A DNA stretch of 37,713 bases, from the IMG/VR virus record IMGVR_UViG_3300047667_000080, positions 1 through 37,713 of that record. One strand, 5' to 3'. Every line of letters starts with the position of its first letter. Position 1 is the first letter of the stretch. The translations under genes and the position numbers were made by a program. The DNA comes from a virus. Positions 14,966 to 22,487 of this stretch are shown here, one piece after another. A model generated the notes under the pieces. It was not told the origin of the DNA, did not search any database, and saw only the letters and a program-made list of their open reading frames with translations.

Positions 14966-15121
14966 ATGAAAACAAAAACACAAATAGAAGACGAAATAGT
15001 TAATTTATATTATCAATTAGACAAGTTAAAGGAAGATGAAACGCATGGCTGGTCTAACAATACACAAGACATAGAGAAAGTGCAAACTAAAATTAAAATA
15101 CTCGAATGGGTTTTAAATTAA
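14966..15121 (+). CDS. Small hypothetical protein
   Basis: 51 residues, helical coiled-coil-like (TQIEDEIVNLYYQLDKLKEDE, QDIEKVQTKIKILEWVLN) with an ATG following an AT-rich stretch. Not recognised. The noncoding DNA right after it (15121-15201) is discussed as cassette-like. Confidence 0.5.
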   Translation: MKTKTQIEDEIVNLYYQLDKLKEDETHGWSNNTQDIEKVQTKIKILEWVLN

Positions 15122-15201
15122 TTGTTTTTATTACGTGTTATGTGCTTTTTTAATTGCATCATAATGCTACAACTAAACAATGTTATTAACGAATTAAAGA
15201 G
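15121..15201. other. Leader resembling right-end cassette sequences
   Basis: 15166-15201 matches the minus strand of 36868-36902 over about 36 nt with few differences, both copies ending just before a start codon. 15121-15138 shares a TTGTTT and an ACGTGTTAT block with the minus strand of site B (37193-37221). An imperfect hairpin (ATTGTTT with AAACAAT) spans 15121-15181. Confidence 0.5.
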
Positions 15202-15474
15202 ATGATTATGAAGATTAAAGAAGAAGATAAAGACCTTAATTATTGGAAAAAGAACTGTGAAGAAGATTATTTGCACACTCCAATTAGTGTACTGAGGTAT
15301 ATTACTAAACTTGAAGAAGCCGTTAATGATGTTGCTTTAGATGATGTTATGGATGAGTTACCTATTTTTTTATATAAAGATAAAGACGGTAAACTTTGGA
15401 ATGGTTACCACGGAGATACTGAAGTAACCGAAGAATGGAAAGAGTTTGTTAAAAAAATAGGTTATTCACTATAA
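15202..15474 (+). CDS. Hypothetical acidic protein, possibly cassette-borne
   Basis: 90 residues from ATG 15202 (ATG 15208 is also possible). Acidic, with IKEEDKDLNYWKKNCEEDYLHTPISVLRYITKLEE and a Trp-containing WNGYHGDTEVTEEWKEF end. Function unknown. The gene is flanked by sequence like that of the right-end array: a leader shared with the 36868-36902 region and, after its stop, a long palindrome (15470-15541). I treat a cassette origin as a hypothesis. Confidence 0.6.
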   Translation: MIMKIKEEDKDLNYWKKNCEEDYLHTPISVLRYITKLEEAVNDVALDDVMDELPIFLYKDKDGKLWNGYHGDTEVTEEWKEFVKKIGYSL

Positions 15475-15541
15475 CAACCTTGTAAAGAAAGCTTGAGCGT
15501 CGTTTTCTTTTTAGAAAATGTTCTTTTACAATACTGTTATA
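15470..15541. repeat. Long attC-like palindrome after 15202-15474
   Basis: TATAAC (15470-15475) pairs with GTTATA (15536-15541); TTGTAAAGAA (15480-15489) pairs with TTCTTTTACAA (15521-15531) with one bulged T. The spacers are both 4 nt. An inner hairpin TTTTCT / AGAAAA (15503-15518) sits in the loop. The left arm overlaps the stop codon. It resembles attC layout but its inner arms differ from the right-end sites, so a terminator or other RNA structure is possible. Confidence 0.5.
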
Positions 15542-15548
15542 TTTTTAG

Positions 15549-15556
15549 TATATTTA
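15549..15556 (+). promoter_or_regulatory. Promoter -7 box before 15564
   Basis: TATATTTA, 7 nt before the ATG, with TTTT at 15524-15527 about 21 nt upstream. Confidence 0.5.
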
Positions 15557-15563
15557 AATCACT

Positions 15564-15758
15564 ATGAAAGTTAATCAAGTTAAGGTAGGTGATAGGTTTT
15601 ATTATAAGAGTGAATGGTATAAAGTTCTTAAATCAGATGATACTTTTACCTTTAGTAACAAGATAGAGAATGACGGTTATAGATATTTACTTTTGAATGA
15701 TACCGAAGTAAGTATGGTAAAAGATGAGTATTTTAAAAAGAACCCTGATCATAAATAA
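15564..15758 (+). CDS. Small SH3-like hypothetical protein
   Basis: 64 residues: KVGDRFYYKSEWYKVLKSDDTFTFSN then YRYLLLNDTEVSMVKDEYFKKN, a pattern of five beta strands like the small SH3-fold phage proteins. First gene of the terminase unit; its stop is followed after one base by the TerS ATG. Function unknown. Confidence 0.6.
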   Translation: MKVNQVKVGDRFYYKSEWYKVLKSDDTFTFSNKIENDGYRYLLLNDTEVSMVKDEYFKKNPDHK

Positions 15759-15759
15759 G

Positions 15760-16209
15760 ATGGCTAAAAAAGTAGGTAGACCAAAATCAGAATTTGAAGA
15801 GTCAAAAAAAGACTTTCCAAAAGATTGGTACGATATAGTATTAAAAGAGTATAAAGAGGGGGCTAGTGATGTTGAAATAAAAGCAATGTTTTGGGAGTGG
15901 AGAAAGTCGTTTTCTAATGATTTATGGGATAGATGGTTACTAGAAGAAAAGGAGTTTTCGGAAACCATAAAAATGGGTAGAGCATTATCTCACTCATGGT
16001 GGCTTAAAAAAGGTCGTAAATCTTTAGATGATAGAGAGTTTTCATACACTGGTTGGTACATGAATATGAAGAACCGTTTTAATTGGGCTGATAAAAAAGA
16101 AATTAAAGAAGAGAAGAAAGTAGAAACAACTTTTGATTATAGTAACCTAGATGCAGAAACACTTAGAACAATTATTAAAGGGGTTAAACCTGACAAAGAT
16201 ACAGAGTGA
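15760..16209 (+). CDS. terS: Terminase small subunit
   Basis: 149 residues from ATG 15760. An in-frame ATG at 15724 would overlap the previous gene, so I prefer 15760. The N-terminus MAKKVGRPKSEFEESKK is typical of TerS proteins, with DWYDIVLKEYKEGASDVEIKAMFWEWRKSFS forming the HTH-like DNA-recognition part. A short basic and helical end follows (IKEEKKVE). TerS binds phage DNA at the packaging site and recruits TerL. It overlaps TerL by 59 bases. Confidence 0.75.
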   Translation: MAKKVGRPKSEFEESKKDFPKDWYDIVLKEYKEGASDVEIKAMFWEWRKSFSNDLWDRWLLEEKEFSETIKMGRALSHSWWLKKGRKSLDDREFSYTGWYMNMKNRFNWADKKEIKEEKKVETTFDYSNLDAETLRTIIKGVKPDKDTE

Positions 16210-17608
16210 GTTATATAAGAAGTCTTTCTATGATTTTAGCTTAGACGCTTTTAAAACACTTCACAATGGGCAAGAGCTTATACCTAATTGGCATATTAAA
16301 TTACTATGTGATAGGTTACAAGTAGAGGCTGAAAGAATAGTAAACGGAGGAGAAAGAGATAAACACCTTTTAATTAATGTACCACCTAGAACGCTAAAGA
16401 GTGAATTAGTAAATGTTTTCTTTTCTGTTTACTGTTGGATATTAAAAGACTCAATACAGTTTATTAGTTCAAGTTATTCAGCAAGTTTATCTATTGTACT
16501 TTCTACTCAGTCCAGGCGATTAATAGAGTCTGATTGGTTTATAGAGCATTTTCCTGATATTAAACTATCCAAAGATGAGAATACTAAAAGTAGATTTACA
16601 ACTACTAACGGTGGTTTAAGATACTCTACCTCAACAGGTGGAACGGTTACGGGAATGGGTGGAGATGTAATAGTAATAGATGACCCACAAAACCCACAGT
16701 TAGCACGATCAGAAGTAGAAAGAGATAATGCTAATAGATTCTTTAATGAAACTCTAAGAAGTAGATTAAACAATCCTGATAAAGGTATTTTTATTGTAAT
16801 TATGCAAAGGTTACATGAGAATGATATGACAGGAATGTTATTAGAGAAAGAACCGCATAACTGGGAGCATATTTGTTTACCAGCTGAGTTATCCGATAAT
16901 GTCAAACCAATTGAACTACAAGATCTTTATGTTGATGGGTTACTATTTCCACAAAGATTAAGTAAAAGCGTCTTAGATGGCTTTAAAACAGGTTTAGGTT
17001 CGTATGGTTATAGTGGTCAATACTCACAGTTGCCTAGTCCTAGTGAAGGAGGTATCTTTAAAGGTGCATGGTTTAACACTATTAAAGAATTACCTAATAA
17101 TCTTAAATTAGATCAATTAAAGTGGGATTTCTATTTAGATACTGCATACACTAATAAGCAAGAGAATGATGCGACAGCAATGTTATGTGCTGCTTTCCAT
17201 AATAACGAACTATACATAAGAGAGGTTAGATCCGTACGTATGGAATTTCCTGAGCTAATTAAAGAGATTCAAAACTTTACAATAGTAAACGGTTATAGTA
17301 ATAGGAGTAGAATATATGTAGAGCCTAAAGCAAGTGGTAAAAGTATTGTACAGATGCTTAAACGGTCTACAGGGTTAAACATAATGGAGGATAAGCCACC
17401 AACTCAGGATAAAATAAGTAGGGCTAGTAGTATCTCCGCTTTTGTTGAGAGTGGTAGGGTAAGTATGTTAGACGGTAGATATATAGATAACTTCTTAAAC
17501 GAGCTTAAAGGCTTTCCTAATGCTAAGCATGATGATATGGTAGACGTTTTAATAATGGCTATTGATAGGAATACAAACAGACGTAAAAAAGTTAGGGCTA
17601 TGTCTTAA
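16151..17608 (+). CDS. terL: Terminase large subunit
   Basis: 485 residues. The ATPase domain has a Walker A near 77-84 (VPPRTLKS) and a Walker B at 173-178 (VIVIDDP), with an IVIMQRLHENDMTG coupling motif at about 215-228. The C-terminal RNase H-like nuclease has FYLDTAYT at 327-334 (Asp330) and a closing KHDDMVDVLIMA block around 465-476 that supplies a further Asp. TerL cuts concatemers and pumps DNA into the prohead through the portal. The start is the only plausible one, overlapping TerS. Confidence 0.93.
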   Translation: MQKHLEQLLKGLNLTKIQSELYKKSFYDFSLDAFKTLHNGQELIPNWHIKLLCDRLQVEAERIVNGGERDKHLLINVPPRTLKSELVNVFFSVYCWILKDSIQFISSSYSASLSIVLSTQSRRLIESDWFIEHFPDIKLSKDENTKSRFTTTNGGLRYSTSTGGTVTGMGGDVIVIDDPQNPQLARSEVERDNANRFFNETLRSRLNNPDKGIFIVIMQRLHENDMTGMLLEKEPHNWEHICLPAELSDNVKPIELQDLYVDGLLFPQRLSKSVLDGFKTGLGSYGYSGQYSQLPSPSEGGIFKGAWFNTIKELPNNLKLDQLKWDFYLDTAYTNKQENDATAMLCAAFHNNELYIREVRSVRMEFPELIKEIQNFTIVNGYSNRSRIYVEPKASGKSIVQMLKRSTGLNIMEDKPPTQDKISRASSISAFVESGRVSMLDGRYIDNFLNELKGFPNAKHDDMVDVLIMAIDRNTNRRKKVRAMS

Positions 17609-17639
17609 TTCGCAAATCAAAAATAATTTATTACATTAG
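17609..17639 (+). promoter_or_regulatory. Promoter before the metallophosphoesterase-like gene
   Basis: TTCG (17609-17612), 19 nt, TACATTAG (17632-17639), ATG 15 nt downstream. The AATTTATTA block in front of ATTAG recurs at 20257 and 21655. Confidence 0.5.
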
Positions 17640-17654
17640 GGGCAAAACTAATAG

Positions 17655-18899
17655 ATGGGAGATAAGATTAGGGTTAGACTAAATAAATCAGAGGCTGAGT
17701 TTATAGGTTTAAAAGTTAAAGAAAACGAAAACGGTAGGAATACAGCTAGATACCAAATTACAGAAAAACAACATCAAGAAGTAATAACCCTTAGGACTAC
17801 ACCAAACAAAAGAAAGTTTGTAGAAACTATTAAGAAGTTAGACAAAAACGGTCGTACAATCTCCAGCACAGAAAAGCTACAAAGTAAACCAATTGACGTT
17901 CCTGATAACTTTGAGGTAATTAAGGTAAGCACATCTAAGACTACAGGTCAACAGTGGATACAATACGCTCCAAAGAAAGAAACAATAGAGGAGGCTGTAG
18001 AAAGCTTTGACTTTAAAAGTATCATAGAGAAGTACATTAACCCTTTAGATACTTATGGATCTGATACGGTTACATACAAAAGTACTAATCTTAAAGACTT
18101 TGATAAGCTTATTATAACAGATGTTCACATAGGTATGGATACTGACATAGATAACAACACTATGTATAAGTCTGAGTGGGATAAGAAAGAACTATTTAAA
18201 ACAGCTCAGATAGTAATAAATAAGACTTTAGAGGAGCAAGAGAGTGACGTTTTATATGTAGATGAGTTAGGGGATTTGTTAGACGGTTTTAACGCTCAGA
18301 CTACTAGAGGTGGTCATGCTTTACCTCAGAACATGACTAATGAGGAGGCTTTTGATTATGCACTAGAATTTAAGCTTAAAATACTTTACGGCTTAATAGG
18401 TAGTTATAAAGAAATACATTTTAATAATATCTGCAATGATAACCATAGTGGAGCTTTTGGCTACTTTGTTAATGAAGCTTTTAAACAGATTGCGGAGTTA
18501 CAATTTAAAAACGTAACGGTAACCAATCATAGAAAATTTATTAATCACTACTTTGTTAAAGACATTTGTTTTGTAATCACACATGGTAAAGATGATAAGA
18601 GTTTGAAGTTTGGTTTTAAACCTCACCTGGATTTGAAAGGAGCTGACAAGATAGACCAGTATTGTAAACAGAATAAGATTTATAAAGATGCTGAGTTAAT
18701 TATCTTTTGTAAAGGTGACTCACATCAATTATTATTTGATATGTGTTCTAGTGATGATTTCTATTACTTTAACTATCCAGCTTTAAGCCCATCTAGTAAC
18801 TGGATAAAGAACAACTTTAAGTTAGGGCGTAGAGGTTTTGTTAACGAGTCTTATAAAGGCTTAAAACATTATCAAAAGGTTCACTTTATTAAAAATTAA
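17655..18899 (+). CDS. Metallophosphoesterase-like phage protein
   Basis: 414 residues. The N-terminal 110 residues are basic with a helix-turn pattern (EKQHQEVITLRTTPNKRKFVETIKKLDKNG). From about 150, a calcineurin-like metallophosphoesterase order is visible: Asp156-Val-His158 (LIITDVHIG), Gly-Asp207 (DELGDLLDG), Asn263-His264 in NDNHSG where most members have GNHD, His310 (VITHGKD), and His357 (CKGDSHQ) where most have GHTH. Metal ligands are thus kept while motif wording deviates. Such proteins occur in phages near terminase genes; the substrate is unknown. The N-terminal part could bind DNA. Followed after 13 bases by a separate promoter. Confidence 0.75.
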   Translation: MGDKIRVRLNKSEAEFIGLKVKENENGRNTARYQITEKQHQEVITLRTTPNKRKFVETIKKLDKNGRTISSTEKLQSKPIDVPDNFEVIKVSTSKTTGQQWIQYAPKKETIEEAVESFDFKSIIEKYINPLDTYGSDTVTYKSTNLKDFDKLIITDVHIGMDTDIDNNTMYKSEWDKKELFKTAQIVINKTLEEQESDVLYVDELGDLLDGFNAQTTRGGHALPQNMTNEEAFDYALEFKLKILYGLIGSYKEIHFNNICNDNHSGAFGYFVNEAFKQIAELQFKNVTVTNHRKFINHYFVKDICFVITHGKDDKSLKFGFKPHLDLKGADKIDQYCKQNKIYKDAELIIFCKGDSHQLLFDMCSSDDFYYFNYPALSPSSNWIKNNFKLGRRGFVNESYKGLKHYQKVHFIKN

Positions 18900-18900
18900 T

Positions 18901-18908
18901 TATATTTA
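18901..18908 (+). promoter_or_regulatory. Leaderless-type promoter before 18913
   Basis: TATATTTA, AGAC, ATG: the same 4-nt spacing as the other leaderless-type promoters. Confidence 0.55.
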
Positions 18909-18912
18909 AGAC

Positions 18913-19116
18913 ATGGAAAAGAAAACAGTTAAAAAGAAAGTAGAAAAGAAAGCGGTAAAGCCTGTAAAGTTATCATTAAAAGATAAGTTAATTGAAACAG
19001 TTGTATTTATTGAGAACTCAGTAAAAGAAGAAAGAGGTAAAAGCCTTAATACTACATCATGTGCAAAACTTAACAAAGCAGCGTTTACTATTAACACTAT
19101 TATTAAGACCCTATAA
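18913..19116 (+). CDS. Small lysine-rich protein
   Basis: 67 residues, residues 1-20 nearly all Lys/Val/Glu (MEKKTVKKKVEKKAVKPVK), then helical. Its stop is directly followed by the ATG of the tail assembly chaperone. It may be a DNA- or RNA-binding or head protein; I do not recognise it. Its own promoter lies 4 nt upstream. Confidence 0.6.
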   Translation: MEKKTVKKKVEKKAVKPVKLSLKDKLIETVVFIENSVKEERGKSLNTTSCAKLNKAAFTINTIIKTL

Positions 19117-20039
19117 ATGATTATAGTAACTATCCTAAACAAAGAGTACCAATTACGTAATGAATGGGCTGATAACACTATTAAACAGATGTCTATAGCT
19201 CAAGATTATATTGACTCTATGCCTAAATGGTTAGAACAGTATATTTATTCAGACAAAGAAGATACACCAGTAAGCGAGGTTAAGTTATTAGAGTTCTATA
19301 TTGATTGGATATTAATATTTTCAGACATACCTAGAGATTATTTAGAGTCTGAGATAGAAATAAAGGACTCTAAAGATACTTCACTAATAGAACTGTTTAA
19401 CTTAGTAGGTAAGTTTTTAGGAGAACCTACAGAGGCTGAGGTAGGTTCGTCTGATACTATCAATTTTGAGGGTATAGACTATGTTTTTATAGAATCTGCT
19501 AAAACAGCTGGAGGAGTAGAGAAACTTTTAGGCGGTGCTACCTTTAAACACTTTGCAGAAAGTCAGGCATTATCTACGTTATTTCAAAAGAAACAGTATA
19601 GAAAGTGGGAGTACATTGCTAGAATCACAGCCATACTATTTAGAAAGCATCAGGATGAGGAATATAATGAGCTTAAAATAGATACACGATCTAAGAAGTT
19701 TTTAGACTTACCAGTATCAGAAGCATATAAAGCATATTTTTTTTTGGACTCGCATATCAACAAATTACAAAGTTCTACCCTAACATCTTTAACGGAAAGA
19801 GCGGTAAACCAATCGGATCAGCCTCGGAAACAATTGTTAAAAATGTTTATTGGCAAATTAAAGCCTATGAACTATCTGAGAAAGGTATTTACACGAAAGA
19901 CGGATTAAGTCCATTAGAAAGTGTTTATTATACTAATGTTTGGGATATAATGCAGTTTATAAGCATACAAACAGCTCAAGATACTTTAAAGTATGAATCA
20001 CAAGAGCTAGCACATAAAAACGCAAAACGTAGCAGATAA
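19117..20039 (+). CDS. Tail assembly chaperone with -1 frameshift
   Basis: Zero-frame product: 263 residues (19117-19908). The -1 product joins 19117-19743 to 19743-20039, about 307 residues. The slip site is T TTT TTG at 19740-19746, inside nine T. The -1 frame then encodes about 97 residues (GLAYQQITKFYPNIFNGKSG, then SPLESVYYTNVWDIMQF) and stops at 20037-20039, overlapping the next ATG. This G/GT-type arrangement is standard for siphophage tail assembly chaperones, which guide assembly around the tape measure protein. The tape measure lies almost 10 kb downstream, unusual for this gene pair. The homology of the extension is from pattern, not a search. Confidence 0.72.
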
Positions 20040-20254
20040 TGGATAGAACAATGTTTATAGATCAAGTACTAGAATCCTGTGAGCTTTATAGATATGATAT
20101 ATTAGGGCAGTATGTTAAATACTATTTACTTGGTGTATCTGATAACCTAGTAAGGGTTGAAATGCGATACTTTGATGAACATAGCGAGGTATGTACTACT
20201 TTAGAGTTTCAAAATGATGAGGAGTTAATAGATGCTTTAATAGATGAGTTATAA
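20039..20254 (+). CDS. Small acidic hypothetical protein
   Basis: 71 residues, acidic, starting in an overlap with the -1 frame stop of the tail chaperone (TAATG). Pattern MDRTMFIDQVLESCELYRYD, VEMRYFDEHSEVCTTLEFQNDEELIDAL. Unknown. Position suggests a late small protein. Confidence 0.6.
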   Translation: MDRTMFIDQVLESCELYRYDILGQYVKYYLLGVSDNLVRVEMRYFDEHSEVCTTLEFQNDEELIDALIDEL

Positions 20255-20265
20255 TAATTTATTAC

Positions 20266-20273
20266 TATATTAG
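20266..20273 (+). promoter_or_regulatory. Promoter before 20298
   Basis: TATATTAG, 24 nt before the ATG, within the same AATTTATTA context as the promoters at 17632 and 21662. Confidence 0.5.
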
Positions 20274-20297
20274 CACTTCACACTAAACAAAAACAAC

Positions 20298-20654
20298 ATG
20301 ACTATTAAGATTGAAAACAAACAGCAAGAGCAAATAACACTAGAAAACTTAGGTAATGAGGGTTATAGATGGTCTACTGATGTATACCCTATTGACTTCA
20401 AGCCTTCTTTAACTGAGAACTTTAATAAAATAGGCTTTCCTTATATTATGTATATAAGTAATAATGTTATTGATTGGGATTATAATCATAAAGTAGAGTA
20501 CATTAAAACAGATAATTCTAAGGTAAACGAAAACTTACTAAAAGAGAATGAACTTTTAAAAGTACAACTATCTAATATTGAGGATTGGTTAAGAACTAGT
20601 ATTAATGGTGTAGAGTCAGCAGAACATATATTAAACTTATTCTTTAACGATTAA
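20298..20654 (+). CDS. Hypothetical protein with coiled-coil end
   Basis: 118 residues. N-terminal part aromatic (YRWSTDVYPIDFKP), the end helical and coiled-coil-like (VNENLLKENELLKVQLSNIEDWLR). Followed after 2 bases by the next gene. No family recognised. Confidence 0.6.
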   Translation: MTIKIENKQQEQITLENLGNEGYRWSTDVYPIDFKPSLTENFNKIGFPYIMYISNNVIDWDYNHKVEYIKTDNSKVNENLLKENELLKVQLSNIEDWLRTSINGVESAEHILNLFFND

Positions 20655-20656
20655 CT

Positions 20657-20959
20657 ATGAAACACAAACAAACACAAAGCGAAGCAGATATTATTAGACA
20701 GTTTGACAAGCAAATACGGTATGAATTATACGAGTTTATGTATATGCATAAATGTCCATCATATTGGGGTAAAAAGTTATTTATAGAAACTAGAGATTTT
20801 AATGTTTACAATTGGAAAATAATACAAACAGATGAATATTTATTTAAAAAAAACAAACGTGAAGGGGCTGATATGTATAAATTTATGTATGAAACTGTAT
20901 TAGAACACAAAAAAAGATTAGTAAAAGTTGATAATGTAATGTATTATGATGTATCCTAG
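20657..20959 (+). CDS. Hypothetical protein before the glycosyltransferase
   Basis: 100 residues, basic and aromatic-rich (RYELYEFMYMHKCPSYWGKKL, NWKIIQTDEYLFKKNKREG). The last 14 bases overlap the glycosyltransferase start. Function unknown. Confidence 0.55.
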   Translation: MKHKQTQSEADIIRQFDKQIRYELYEFMYMHKCPSYWGKKLFIETRDFNVYNWKIIQTDEYLFKKNKREGADMYKFMYETVLEHKKRLVKVDNVMYYDVS

Positions 20960-21656
20960 AGTACTTGTTGCAATGCCTACAGCAGATAAGAAAGATTATT
21001 GCGTAGATGAGTTTATAGAGCAAATTAAGACGTTTACATATCCATTATACGACATCTTTGTATTAGATAATAGTAAAGACCCTAAACACGTTAAAAAGTT
21101 TTGGGAAAACGGTATAAAGGCAGTACACGAGCCTATCAATGGCAACTTTAAGTCTGAGTTAGCTAGACATCAAAACATAATTAGAAACTACTTTTTAAAT
21201 GGTGATTACGATTACCTGTTAATGTTAGAATCTGATGTATTTGCTGGTGAATGTATCATAGAAAACTTAGTTAGTTATGCTGATGTTTACGGTGCTAGTA
21301 TAGTTACCGCCACTTATGAGATTAGAAAGGAGGAGGATTTACTATGTTTAACCTCAACATCTGATAGGAGAGCTGTAAGAAGTGAGAAAATACTAACTAG
21401 AGAACATGGTTACAATATTATGGGGCAAGGTACTTTACCATTAAGACATTTATTAGTTGATCCTGATGCTAGAATAACCGCAACTGGAATAGGTTGTACT
21501 TTATTTGGTAGAGATGTATTAGAACAGGTAGAGTTTAGGGTAGACTTAGAATTAAATGCTAATGCTTTTAGTGATACATTTATTTTTACTGATGCTGAGA
21601 AATTAGGACATAAAATCTTAATTAATTCTAATCTTATATGCACTCATAACAAGTAA
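20946..21656 (+). CDS. GT-A type glycosyltransferase
   Basis: 236 residues with a family 2-like nucleotide-sugar fold: VLVAMPTADKK at the start, DIFVLDNSKDP (36-46), DYLLMLESDVFAG (89-101) with Glu-Ser-Asp at the place of the metal-binding DxD, and a later GIGCTLFGRDVLE plus AFSDTFIFTDAEKLGHKILIN. A membrane segment is absent, so it is cytosolic. In phages such enzymes modify phage DNA, capsid or host surface; here it lies among tail genes and its target cannot be told from sequence. Two adjacent ATGs (20946, 20949) are both possible. Confidence 0.75.
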   Translation: MMYPRVLVAMPTADKKDYCVDEFIEQIKTFTYPLYDIFVLDNSKDPKHVKKFWENGIKAVHEPINGNFKSELARHQNIIRNYFLNGDYDYLLMLESDVFAGECIIENLVSYADVYGASIVTATYEIRKEEDLLCLTSTSDRRAVRSEKILTREHGYNIMGQGTLPLRHLLVDPDARITATGIGCTLFGRDVLEQVEFRVDLELNANAFSDTFIFTDAEKLGHKILINSNLICTHNK

Positions 21657-21661
21657 TTTAT

Positions 21662-21669
21662 TAAATTAG
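21662..21669 (+). promoter_or_regulatory. Leaderless-type promoter before 21674
   Basis: TAAATTAG, TGTT, ATG: 4-nt spacing. Overlaps the end of the AATTTATTA block shared with two other promoters. Confidence 0.5.
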
Positions 21670-21673
21670 TGTT

Positions 21674-21823
21674 ATGGATGAGATTATAGGAATGGCATTA
21701 AACCCTGAGTACTTTGAAACTGAGGAGGAGATGGATGGATTAAGTGATGAAATAGCAATGATCCATATAGCAATTGGACATATACCAACCTCAACAAAAA
21801 TAGATTTTATAAAACAAAATTAA
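21674..21823 (+). CDS. Small acidic protein
   Basis: 49 residues, acidic, MDEIIGMALNPEYFETEEEMDGLSDEIAMIH. Own promoter 4 nt upstream and 11 bases before the next gene. No known domain. Confidence 0.5.
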   Translation: MDEIIGMALNPEYFETEEEMDGLSDEIAMIHIAIGHIPTSTKIDFIKQN

Positions 21824-21834
21824 CATTAAGCCAA

Positions 21835-22347
21835 ATGAGTTTAGCCACTAAAAAAGTACTAGAGAAAGAGTTAGAAGTATTTAAAAGCCGTATTGAGTTC
21901 TTAAATAAATGGATAACTGAGATTACAAAAAAACCCTATGAAACTGATTACGATAGTTTCTATGCATTAAACGAGGTTTACAAGCTAGAAAACGAAAGAG
22001 ATTTCAAAGTTACTTTAGTATCTCAAAGAGTTAGCCAAATAGAAACAATAAACCAGCAAGAGGAGTTAAAAACAAAAGCATCTAAAGAATTGCCCGATTT
22101 GATTAATAAGGCTGAAATCGTATTAGAGCAAGTAAGAGCGGATTTAATCGCTTTAAAGAGCTCTAAACCACTAAAGAAAGAGGCTAAAGAGCAAAGGTTA
22201 AACGGTATTAAAATGATTTCACTACAAATAGAGCAGATTGATACTATTATAATGGGTTGTATTGATAGATATAAGGTAAGTAACACACATACTCAGTTAT
22301 TATCAGACTTTAGAGTATTAAATGAGGTGCTAAAGCTAAAGAAATGA
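21835..22347 (+). CDS. Coiled-coil hypothetical protein
   Basis: 170 residues, almost wholly helical with charged heptad repeats (KKVLEKELEVFKSRIEFLNKWITEI, KLENERDFKVTLVSQRVSQIE, AEIVLEQVRADLIALKSSK). No membrane segment. A scaffold-like or tail-assembly role would be in keeping, but is unproven. Its stop overlaps a 25-residue membrane peptide. Confidence 0.6.
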   Translation: MSLATKKVLEKELEVFKSRIEFLNKWITEITKKPYETDYDSFYALNEVYKLENERDFKVTLVSQRVSQIETINQQEELKTKASKELPDLINKAEIVLEQVRADLIALKSSKPLKKEAKEQRLNGIKMISLQIEQIDTIIMGCIDRYKVSNTHTQLLSDFRVLNEVLKLKK

Positions 22348-22421
22348 GTTTAATAGGGTTATTGTTTACCTTGTTATTAATTAGAATAATAGTAAAGTTT
22401 ATACGGAATAATTTCCAATAA
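22344..22421 (+). CDS. Very small membrane peptide
   Basis: 25 residues, MSLIGLLFTLLLIRIIVKFIRNNFQ, one hydrophobic helix with a basic end; starts in an ATGA overlap. May be a real small membrane peptide or a chance frame. Confidence 0.3.
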   Translation: MSLIGLLFTLLLIRIIVKFIRNNFQ

Positions 22422-22437
22422 ACAAAATTTTTTACAG

Positions 22438-22466
22438 AAAGGGGGTTTAATTACCCTCTTTTTTTT
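22438..22466 (+). terminator. Terminator before the tail fibre genes
   Basis: AAAGGGGGT (22438-22446) pairs with ACCCTCTTT (22453-22461) with one G-U pair around a 6-nt loop, ending in a run of T. The following promoter box begins at 22468. Confidence 0.8.
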
Positions 22467-22467
22467 G

Positions 22468-22475
22468 TACATTAG
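22468..22475 (+). promoter_or_regulatory. Promoter before the fibre-like pair
   Basis: TACATTAG, 12 nt before the ATG at 22488, immediately after a terminator, so a new transcription unit starts here. Confidence 0.5.
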
Positions 22476-22487
22476 TTTTATCCAACT

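Noticed and set aside
15724-15759. Earlier ATG for TerS
   Set aside because: It would overlap the previous gene; MAKKVGRPK at 15760 is a typical TerS start.
18906-19178. 90-codon minus-strand frame across the Lys-rich gene
   Set aside because: Antisense of Lys codons giving a Phe-rich sequence; overlaps two well-supported plus-strand genes.
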